Shown in pieces: positions 1 to 5,859 of a stretch of DNA of 7,738 nt. The notes beneath the pieces are model-generated. The model was not told the origin of the DNA and made no database searches. It worked only from the letters and a program-made list of their open reading frames with translations. The DNA lies in contig JABMQX010000631.1 of NCBI GenBank assembly GCA_013203085.1, forward strand, positions 1-7,738, read 5' to 3'. The stretch is from a bacterium. Its GTDB lineage: Bacteria; Auribacterota; JABMQX01. The translations under genes were made by a program, and so were the position numbers. Positions within the stretch are counted from its first letter, which is position 1. Every line of letters begins with the position of its first letter.

Positions 1-1
1 T

Positions 2-574
2 GAGGATCTGATGAAGTCCTTTGTGGAAGGCTCTCAGGAGGCGTTCGAAGAACTCGTGGGCCGATTCTCCGCGAAGATAACGAATTTCATTTACCGACAG
101 GTCGCAGACTTTCCGACGGCGGAAGACCTTGCTCAGGAGACATTTCTGGCGGTGTATCGCAAGAAGGACACCTACAAGCCCGGTTACCGCTTTTCCTCTT
201 GGTTGTACAAGATAGCGATTAATTTCTGCCGAATGCACTTTCGCAGGAGGAGGAGCGCACCAGCTATGCTCTCAATAGAAGGGAGCCGCGAGGAGGGCAG
301 GATCGGCCTCGATGCAGCGCTGGTGGATGACGCGGAGGCGCCGCTGGAAGCTTTGAGCCGGCAAGATACGGAGGAAAAGCTTCGGGCGGCAATCGCTGAG
401 CTGCCCCAGAAACAGCGACTTGTCTTCACATTGAGCTTTTACGAGGGTAGGACGTACGAGGAGATTGGGCGTTTTCTGGGCTGCTCTCCCGGAACGGTCG
501 CGTCTCGGAAGCACACGGCTGTCCGGAAGCTCGCCTCCAAGCTGAGAAAACTGGCTCCTGGAGCGGTTGCGTAA
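2..574 (+). CDS. RNA polymerase sigma factor, sigma-70 ECF type, probably 5' partial
   Basis: This is an alternative sigma factor that would direct core RNA polymerase to a stress or envelope regulon. Counting from the ATG at base 11, region 2 spans about residues 8-81, with the core-binding signature DLAQETF at 39-45, the FSSWLYKIAINFCR helix at 61-74 and a basic run (RRRR) at 78-81. A variable linker covers about 82-120. Region 4 spans about 121-181, with ELPQKQRLVF at 130-139, then YEEIGRFLGCSPGTVASR at 149-166, the helix-turn-helix that reads the -35 element. The reading frame stays open to the window edge (codons for E, D, L precede the ATG). Relatives usually carry a D/E-E/D-L-M stretch just before the F-x-x-G motif, so the real start is probably outside the window. 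A GAGG at 2-5 could alternatively serve the ATG at 11. An anti-sigma gene follows 56 bases later. The family call is firm; its target promoters are unknown. Confidence 0.93.
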   Translation, partial: EDLMKSFVEGSQEAFEELVGRFSAKITNFIYRQVADFPTAEDLAQETFLAVYRKKDTYKPGYRFSSWLYKIAINFCRMHFRRRRSAPAMLSIEGSREEGRIGLDAALVDDAEAPLEALSRQDTEEKLRAAIAELPQKQRLVFTLSFYEGRTYEEIGRFLGCSPGTVASRKHTAVRKLASKLRKLAPGAVA

Positions 575-630
575 GATGAGCGGCGGAGAAGGAACGACAT
601 ATAGGTTTTATACATGCAGGGGTATGGACA

Positions 631-1551
631 ATGAAGTGCAGAAGAGTTCGTAAGCTGCTGACAGCGTTTGAGGATGGTGAGTTGTCGGAAGAGGCTCGCC
701 AGTCGGTTTCCGAACACCTTGCGGAATGCAAACATTGCCGCGCGCTCGCCGGCGAGGTGAGGGAGGTGTTCTCTTGGGCGGCTATGTGGCGGGAGCGTGC
801 CCCGTCCCCGGCATTCCTTACAAGAGTGAAAGCGCGTGCGCGTGCTGGAGAGGAGTCGTCCCCGGCGACGTTCGGGCTTCAACTTTGGCGCACCCGCCCG
901 GCGATTGTCGGCGTTGTGGCGGCTTGTGTGGTCTTTCTTTTCGGCTACCTGGCGGGGGTGAACTTTTCCGGACGCGGTCCGTCTGTGGTGAAGACCGTTC
1001 GTGCCCCCGGACCTCCACGCGTTGCCCGGCCTGCGGTGGATTCCGAGCAGTTAGTGGTTGGTATACAGAGGATTAAGATGATTTTCGGCAGCAAGCTGAG
1101 CGAGGCGGCTTACGCTCAGTTGAACGATGTGCAGCGGGCCCTTGCCGCCGGGGGCGGGGCGGAGGCGGAAGCAGAACTGGCGGTCGTCAAGAACCTCCAG
1201 TGGGCAGAGGAGCTCGTTCGCGAGGAAAAACTTGCGGAGGCTCGTGTCGTTCTCGCCTCCTTGGAGCAGAGCCACCCGGACCACGCGCTGGCGCCCTATG
1301 CGAGGATGACCAAGATGCTTACGACGCCGCAGCCCCGTCGTGCCCCGGAACTTCTCAGAGGTCTTTACGCTGCGCTTCTTGAGGACACAGTGGTCAACCC
1401 GACCGAGTTCTATAACCAGCTCGCCGGTTTCCAGGCGCAGGCTACCGAATACGCCTGGGGGAAAATCGTCGAGTCCGCCGACCGCCTCAATCCTCTCAAC
1501 GTTCTGGACTACATCGAGGATCGTCTGGCGAGCGGAAAGCGGGCGCTGTAG
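631..1551 (+). CDS. Membrane-anchored zinc-finger anti-sigma factor with C-terminal helical domain
   Basis: Probable anti-sigma factor for the adjacent ECF sigma factor. The first 40 residues carry the zf-HC2 (ZAS) pattern: Cys3, then LLTAFEDGELSEEAR, then His29-x3-Cys33-x2-Cys36, expected to bind zinc and the sigma factor in the cytoplasm. One hydrophobic segment at about 90-110 (AIVGVVAACVVFLFGYLAGV) should cross the inner membrane, leaving about 195 residues outside. That outer part is mostly helical. The stretch from about 130 to 230, including WAEELVREEKLAEARVVLASL, has the look of TPR-like helical hairpins, but I cannot assign a named family. The ATG is preceded by a purine-rich CAGGGGT at 617-623. 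The length of 306 residues exceeds a minimal anti-sigma factor, suggesting a sensory or protein-binding outer domain. A short inverted repeat GCGCT-GT-AGCGC (1543-1554) overlaps the stop codon. Partnership with the sigma factor is inferred from gene order and from the zinc motif. Confidence 0.85.
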   Translation: MKCRRVRKLLTAFEDGELSEEARQSVSEHLAECKHCRALAGEVREVFSWAAMWRERAPSPAFLTRVKARARAGEESSPATFGLQLWRTRPAIVGVVAACVVFLFGYLAGVNFSGRGPSVVKTVRAPGPPRVARPAVDSEQLVVGIQRIKMIFGSKLSEAAYAQLNDVQRALAAGGGAEAEAELAVVKNLQWAEELVREEKLAEARVVLASLEQSHPDHALAPYARMTKMLTTPQPRRAPELLRGLYAALLEDTVVNPTEFYNQLAGFQAQATEYAWGKIVESADRLNPLNVLDYIEDRLASGKRAL

Positions 1552-1584
1552 CGCAGTGCGTGTGAGTTCGGCTTTGGCAGATAA

Positions 1585-1599
1585 CTTGAAGTGTTCAAG
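1585..1599. promoter_or_regulatory. Perfect palindrome upstream of the large exported-protein gene (candidate operator)
   Basis: CTTGAA-GTG-TTCAAG is a perfect 6-base inverted repeat with a 3-base centre, lying 79 bases before the start codon at 1679 in the 127-base gap after the anti-sigma gene. A further GTTCA (1593-1597) and its complement TGAAC (1616-1620) repeat part of the same sequence. It could be a dimeric repressor or activator site or a small RNA hairpin. I see no convincing -35/-10 pair beside it, so the role is open. Confidence 0.3.
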
Positions 1600-1664
1600 A
1601 GAGGTAAACAAACAGTGAACCCGTTAGTGTAGAAGTGCGTTCGCTTTGATGAGAAGGTTATTAC

Positions 1665-1670
1665 AGGAGG
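1665..1670 (+). promoter_or_regulatory. Strong Shine-Dalgarno AGGAGG that decides the start at 1679
   Basis: AGGAGG ends 8 bases before the ATG at 1679, an ideal spacing. The in-frame TTG at 1646 and ATG at 1649 have no comparable purine tract before them, so translation most likely begins at 1679. The counter-argument is that the upstream starts would add two arginines ahead of the hydrophobic signal sequence. Confidence 0.7.
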
Positions 1671-1678
1671 TGGAGACG

Positions 1679-4291
1679 ATGGTGATTCTGATTGGATTGT
1701 GGCTTGTGTTGTGGCAATTCTGCCCGGCAGGCTCGTCCGCGACAATGTCCCAGACAGCATTCGAGGAGATGCTGCCGGAAGACACGATGGTTTATCTTTC
1801 GGTTCCTGACGCCACAGAGCTGGTGAGGAAGTTCAAGGACTCCAACGGGTATAAGATATTGCGTGAGGTAGACCCCATCACGTTGATGAGCATGGCGCCG
1901 GAATTCCAGCGAGCAAAGGCGTTATACTCCACCTATTTCCAGCCGCTTACGGATGTTTTCCATGGAAGAATCGCCCTCGCGGTCAAGAACATCCCGCCCG
2001 CGCCGGGCATCCCGGGCATGATTCTCCTCGCGGATGTTGACGGCAGGAAGGAACAGCTCCAGCAGTACCTTAAGGAGCGGATTCATCCCCTCCTTACAAA
2101 AGCGGGTGTGCAGATGCTTTCCTTCAGACACGGCGAATACGATGTGCAGCAACTTTCTTTCGCCAAGCCGATCCCACTCGCCGTGTGCTATGCAATTGCG
2201 GACAATCTTTTTATCGCCACTGTCGGCAGGCAAACCATCCAAGAGCTCCTTGACGGGCCCAAGCGTGAGAGGTCCTTAGCCGACAGCGAGCTGTTTCAGG
2301 AGGTTCGCCGGAAGGTCGGGGAGGACAGCGATATCCTCGCCTACGCGAACGTTTCCACGCTGCTGGACGTTCTGGCGGGGGCTGTCCCCGCGGAGCCGAA
2401 GGCGTGGCTGAAGTCCCTCGGATTGAGAGAGGTGAAAGCCGCGGGGATTGGCATGGAGGTGCGAGAGGCCGGGCTCAAGCAGACATTCTTTCTTTACACT
2501 GGCCCTGAACGAATGGGGCTTCTCAACATCCTGGCTCGGGAAGCTGCTCCGCTGAAAGTCGTCGAATACATCCCCGAGGACACGACGTACTTCTGGTCCT
2601 TCTCTCTTGGGGATTTCGCTGAGCGTTGGGACGAGGGGCTGGACACATTGAGGGAAGTTGTCCAAAGCGCGGGCGGAGACGGAGAGTGGAGGCGTATCGT
2701 TGCGCGCCTGCAGCGTGCGGAGATCAAAGCCGGATTCAAAATAAAGGAAGACCTTCTATCTCCGTTTGCTGGAGAGCTGTGCGTAGCTGTAAAGGTCCCG
2801 GAGGTTATGGGTGTGCCGCCGATGTACATTTTCATTGAGGTGAAAGATGCAGAGAAAGCGAAGGCGGTTGTGGAGAAGCTCATGGGCGCCTTGGAACGGG
2901 CTGCTGGCACGCCGATTGTCAGGACCACAGAAGAGTATAAGGGGGTGGGCATCACCTCCTTTTCGCTGCCGCTCCCCGGCGGCAGAGGGGGGGTCAGCCT
3001 TGTCGCTCTTCCTTTCATGCGCCCGGCGTTCGCAATCGTGGGGGATTTTCTGGTCGTCGGCATTCATTCGAGATTGGTCAAGAAGATCGTGGACGTGCAC
3101 GGGGGCGGGAAATCTATGAAAGATGACCCGGCGTTCAACAGGGTCTTGGCGAACGTTTCTGAGCGAGGCAGCATGACGTCGTACGTGAATATGAGGGAGG
3201 TGTACGATTTCGTCTACGGCGCTCTTGGAGGCGTCGCCGCCATGCAGATCGGACCGGACCTTGTGGGCAAACTGGGGAAGATAGGGCAATATCTCGGATG
3301 TTCTGTCAGCCGTATATCCTGCGACGAGAAGGGAATCACATACGAGTCCTTTTCGGAGTCTGGCGGTGCGGAACAGGTCCTGCTTCTGCCTGCGCTTGCT
3401 GCCTTTCCCCTGGGGGTCTCTAAGGCAAAGGGAAATGCCCAGAGGGCTGCCTGCTTGAGCAATCTCAGGAACTTGGCGCTGGCGTGCATTATGTACGCCA
3501 ACGATCACGATGATGTCCTTCCCTCGAGGCTCTCCGAGCTTTATCCGAGTTATGTCTCAGGTCTCGACGTATTCGTCTGTCCTGTTCACAAGGGGAAAGA
3601 GATTTCAGAAGAGAGGGGCGAAGTATTCTTCGCCGACGCCGTTTCGAGCCATGAAGACCATGGGCATGCCGCCGGGCCGGCGATTGATGCGGAAAGCGAT
3701 TACAGGCTGGAGATTCCGGGGGCGAAGCTTGGAGAGATCAAGGACGTCGCCAGTACGATAATGATCTTGGAGAAGGAGCCCAACCATCAGGGGGGCCGGA
3801 ACGCTGCTTACGCGGACGGGCATGTGCAGCAGCGGGTACAGCTCGAACGCGAGAAGCCGCGGGCTGTCCCGGGGGTTTCAGAAAGGCGAACCCACATCGG
3901 GCTGTGGCCGCTGGCGGGGATAGGGGCTGGTCGTGCCCGCGAGAAGGCGAGGCGAGCGGCATGCCTGAGTAATCTCCATCAGCTTGGTGTAGGTTGCATT
4001 ATGTGCGCGAGTGACCACGACGGCGTCCTTTCCTCGAGGCTCTCAGAGCTCTATCCGAAGTACGTGGCAGATCTGAACATATTCGTGTGTCCGGTTCACA
4101 AGGGCAAGAAGATCTCAAAGGACGCGATAGATGGGCAGGGCGATTACAGACTGGCGCTTCCCCCTATGAGGCTTGGGACGATCAAGGAGCCGGCCATGAC
4201 AGTCATGATCTCAGGGAAGGAGCGAAACCATCAAGGAGGGCGCAACTTCGCCTACGCCGATGGGCACGTGGCGTGGGTGGCCCCCCGTTAG
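1679..4291 (+). CDS. Large exported protein: tandem DUF3352-like domains fused to two H-X9-DG pseudopilin-type modules
   Basis: No known function. The 870-residue protein begins with a hydrophobic signal-like segment (about 1-22, ending AGSSA), so it probably leaves the cytoplasm; the usual positive residues are missing unless an upstream start is used. Residues about 32-285 and 298-560 are two divergent copies of one domain. Each opens with (L/I)PEDT, then has a hydrophobic strand with an acidic V-D or V-K-D turn (112-120 and 380-390), an (I/V)ADNLF or VGDFL strand followed by a helix, and a final SDILAYANVSTLLDVL or GSMTSYVNMREVYDFV segment. This resembles DUF3352-type proteins, a tentative match. 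Residues about 581-720 and 753-870 are two copies of a pseudopilin-like module: ACLSNL, YANDHD or CASDHD, SRLSELYP, FVCPVHKGK, and the closing NHQGGRN-x-AYADGHV, in which His703/Asp713 and His851/Asp861 form H-X9-DG. Cys592/Cys634 and Cys762/Cys804 keep identical spacing and may form disulfides (inference). The prepilin leader and N-terminal helix are absent. Confidence 0.85.
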   Translation: MVILIGLWLVLWQFCPAGSSATMSQTAFEEMLPEDTMVYLSVPDATELVRKFKDSNGYKILREVDPITLMSMAPEFQRAKALYSTYFQPLTDVFHGRIALAVKNIPPAPGIPGMILLADVDGRKEQLQQYLKERIHPLLTKAGVQMLSFRHGEYDVQQLSFAKPIPLAVCYAIADNLFIATVGRQTIQELLDGPKRERSLADSELFQEVRRKVGEDSDILAYANVSTLLDVLAGAVPAEPKAWLKSLGLREVKAAGIGMEVREAGLKQTFFLYTGPERMGLLNILAREAAPLKVVEYIPEDTTYFWSFSLGDFAERWDEGLDTLREVVQSAGGDGEWRRIVARLQRAEIKAGFKIKEDLLSPFAGELCVAVKVPEVMGVPPMYIFIEVKDAEKAKAVVEKLMGALERAAGTPIVRTTEEYKGVGITSFSLPLPGGRGGVSLVALPFMRPAFAIVGDFLVVGIHSRLVKKIVDVHGGGKSMKDDPAFNRVLANVSERGSMTSYVNMREVYDFVYGALGGVAAMQIGPDLVGKLGKIGQYLGCSVSRISCDEKGITYESFSESGGAEQVLLLPALAAFPLGVSKAKGNAQRAACLSNLRNLALACIMYANDHDDVLPSRLSELYPSYVSGLDVFVCPVHKGKEISEERGEVFFADAVSSHEDHGHAAGPAIDAESDYRLEIPGAKLGEIKDVASTIMILEKEPNHQGGRNAAYADGHVQQRVQLEREKPRAVPGVSERRTHIGLWPLAGIGAGRAREKARRAACLSNLHQLGVGCIMCASDHDGVLSSRLSELYPKYVADLNIFVCPVHKGKKISKDAIDGQGDYRLALPPMRLGTIKEPAMTVMISGKERNHQGGRNFAYADGHVAWVAPR
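3419..3838 (+). repeat. First copy of duplicated H-X9-DG module (within the large exported protein)
   Basis: This stretch encodes residues about 581-720, beginning at SKAKGNAQRAACLSNL and ending just after the first NHQGGRNAAYADGHV. Between FVCPVHKGK and the SDYRL motif it has about 22 residues that the second copy lacks, including a His/Asp/Glu-rich segment (SSHEDHGH). Bases 3485-3607 align without gaps to 3995-4117 in copy 2. Confidence 0.8.
3935..4291 (+). repeat. Second copy of duplicated H-X9-DG module (C-terminus of the large exported protein)
   Basis: This stretch encodes residues 753-870, from AREKARRAACLSNL to the C-terminus nine residues after Asp861. Over the 41 codons 3995-4117, 97 of 123 bases and 31 of 41 residues match copy 1 (3485-3607), by hand count. 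Many differences are third-position changes, consistent with duplication followed by selection on the protein. The AREKARRAACLSNL opening is closer to a typical pseudopilin than that of copy 1. Confidence 0.8.
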
Positions 4292-4296
4292 GGGGC
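4280..4296 (+). other. GC-rich hairpin spanning the stop codon of the large gene
   Basis: GCCCCC and GGGGGC flank a 5-base loop (CGTTA), and the TAG stop at 4289-4291 sits in the loop and stem. There is no following T-run, so this is not a classical intrinsic terminator. It could stabilise the 3' end, slow ribosomes at the stop, or act as a partial transcription attenuator before the next gene at 4401. Confidence 0.35.
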
Positions 4297-4400
4297 AGAT
4301 CAAGGACTTCCGGGTTCCGCCGAAGCCTGTTTGGGGGCGTGTTGAGGCCGGTTCATGCTGATCGCTTTGCGGTAGGATCGAACGAAGAGAGGGCCTTGAA

Positions 4401-5801
4401 ATGCTGAAGGTTGTTATTCGGATTGCCGGGAACGTCGCTTGTCTTGTCGTTGTCCTGGCGGGCATTGCCGCTGTGGCGGTGGGTTCGCAGGGCTCCGAGC
4501 CGACACGGAAGGAATCGGGCGAAATGCGGGGGCGGATCTCCGGCGTGGTCGTAAACTCTCCCACCGGCAAACCCATTGCGGGGGCATACGTGGCCGTTGA
4601 CCATTCCGGCGACGCTGGCGGCTCCAACCTGGGTCGCTTCCGCAAACAAGGCATTTATGTCACGACCGAAACGGACAAAGAAGGCCGGTTTGTGCTCGAA
4701 GACGTCGCTTTTCGAGATGATCATCCTTTCATGGTCACACATCCCGGATTTGTCCGGCATCAACAGACCATCGCAGTTCGCAGGGGCGAGCCAGCAATTG
4801 ATATTCACGTTCGTTTGAAACCAGCAGCGGCCATTGTCGTGAAGGTCGTGGACACTGAAGGGAAGCTTTTGCGAGACAAGACGATGCTCCGCCTGGAGGC
4901 CAAGGACAGACGTGTCTTTCTGCCGATGCGAGCCGACTGGCCGGACCTGCCCTACCGTACGGATTCCACGAAAACGGGTACATTCTCCTTTGGGGAACTG
5001 GACACGGGGGCGTTTAGCATTGAGGCGATGCGAATCGGGCAGGCGGAGACAGTCTATCATGCGAAGGTCTCAGATGTTGCGATTGAGGCGGGAGAGACGA
5101 AGGAAGTGGTGCTCAAGCCGGCGGACCATCGTTCCACTGTGAAAATCAAGATCGAAAAGGATCCCCACGCGTATCTTGGCGAAACAAAGGGGGCAGCAGC
5201 CCTTTTGATCAGCCGCAAGCCCGCTCTGCTCGCCTGGGCCGGCAGGAACTTCTACCACTTAGAAGACGAGCGGCTCGGCCGGGTGTGGAAAAGTGCCCTT
5301 GTCATGGCTATATTGACTCCGGCCGAGGATGCCGACACTCTCCGCAAGACGTACACCCTCCGCAACTTCCCACCGGGCGAATATGCTGTTTTCACTTACG
5401 CAATGGGAATGTACAAGGACTGGAAATCTCCGGCCGCTTACCTGAGAGGAGCTAAGGCTGTGATTTCTCCCGGCAAAGAACGGGCTGTCGAAATCCCCTG
5501 GATCGAGCCCATAGGTCCGTCCCCGACTAACGCCAGGATGCTCTACACTCTCGTGAATCTGGAGGCGGGGGAATATACTGCCCAAGAAATCTGTGAACTT
5601 CTGATGAAGGAAACCAGCGCGAAGCCGGGGGAAATTGTGGCGGATTCCTCGATCCGGGATCAGAAGCTGGCGTTTCGAGCAGCGAAGCTCCAAATATGGG
5701 ACCTGCTTGAGAGGATATACCTGGAGAAAGGCTGGAGACTGGAAGCAGATTACAAGGCCAAAACATTGGTGCTGCGGCCGGGGGCATCGAGCAAGCAGTG
5801 A
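4401..5801 (+). CDS. Secreted carboxypeptidase-regulatory-like (Ig-like beta-sandwich) protein with possible STN-like C-terminus
   Basis: Exported protein of unknown function, 466 residues. The N-terminus has basic residues (Lys3, Arg7) and a hydrophobic core at about 12-27, with likely signal cleavage near 28-31. Residues about 43-140 match the carboxypeptidase regulatory-like fold: GRISGVVVNSPTGKPIAGAYVAV, then TETDKEGRFVLEDVAF and a closing VRLKP strand. A second beta-rich domain follows (about 142-255), with VVDTEGKLLRDK and TGTFSFGELDTGAFSIEA. Residues about 256-375 are beta-rich and unassigned. The tail from Asn377 onward is different: helical EYTAQEICELLMKETS, then LQIWDLLERIYLEKGWRLEAD and a last strand KTLVLRPG. 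That helix-strand pattern recalls the short N-terminal domain of secretins and TonB receptors (STN), a tentative comparison. The ATG follows a GAGAGGG (4386-4392) at 8 bases. It lies 109 bases after the large exported-protein gene on the same strand, so co-transcription is possible. Confidence 0.82.
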   Translation: MLKVVIRIAGNVACLVVVLAGIAAVAVGSQGSEPTRKESGEMRGRISGVVVNSPTGKPIAGAYVAVDHSGDAGGSNLGRFRKQGIYVTTETDKEGRFVLEDVAFRDDHPFMVTHPGFVRHQQTIAVRRGEPAIDIHVRLKPAAAIVVKVVDTEGKLLRDKTMLRLEAKDRRVFLPMRADWPDLPYRTDSTKTGTFSFGELDTGAFSIEAMRIGQAETVYHAKVSDVAIEAGETKEVVLKPADHRSTVKIKIEKDPHAYLGETKGAAALLISRKPALLAWAGRNFYHLEDERLGRVWKSALVMAILTPAEDADTLRKTYTLRNFPPGEYAVFTYAMGMYKDWKSPAAYLRGAKAVISPGKERAVEIPWIEPIGPSPTNARMLYTLVNLEAGEYTAQEICELLMKETSAKPGEIVADSSIRDQKLAFRAAKLQIWDLLERIYLEKGWRLEADYKAKTLVLRPGASSKQ

Positions 5802-5833
5802 GATTCCAGTGGCCTGCCGTTTGGCGATGCTCT

Positions 5834-5855
5834 GCACTCATAACTTCTTGAGTGC
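5834..5855. terminator. Hairpin between convergent genes, possible bidirectional terminator
   Basis: GCACTCA (5834-5840) and TGAGTGC (5849-5855) form a perfect 7-base stem with an 8-base loop in the 58-base gap between the two converging transcripts. It lies 32 bases past the stop of the rightward gene and 4 bases past the stop of leftward tsaD. Neither side has a proper T-run, so its strength as an intrinsic terminator is doubtful. Confidence 0.4.
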
Positions 5856-5859
5856 CGGC

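Noticed and set aside
591..613. GGAAC at 591-595 followed by TTATAC as an ECF-type autoregulated promoter before the anti-sigma gene
   Set aside because: GGAAC is a typical ECF -35 core, but only 12 bases separate it from TTATAC, too short for a working promoter, and no GTC-type -10 lies at the right distance.
2756..3508. Long minus-strand open frame (250 codons) opposite the large exported-protein gene
   Set aside because: It lies wholly opposite a gene with clear domains, has no ribosome site or recognisable motif, and has the irregular composition of an antisense shadow.
1646..4291. Large protein as a type II secretion pseudopilin
   Set aside because: The H-X9-DG modules are clear, but the GFTLIE-type processing site and N-terminal pilin helix are absent and most of the protein belongs to another domain type.
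4292..4400. Possible promoter with TTGAGG and TAGGAT in the gap before the 4401 gene
   Set aside because: The two boxes are not at a workable spacing and no consistent -35 partner was found; only the ribosome site GAGAGGG is convincing.
4353..5060. Minus-strand open frame of 235 codons opposite the carboxypeptidase-regulatory-like gene
   Set aside because: It is an antisense shadow of a well-supported secreted protein, with no domain or start signal of its own.
5259..5837. Minus-strand open frame of 192 codons downstream of tsaD on the same strand
   Set aside because: It overlaps the real rightward gene almost completely, and its translation shows no family motif; high GC keeps antisense frames open.
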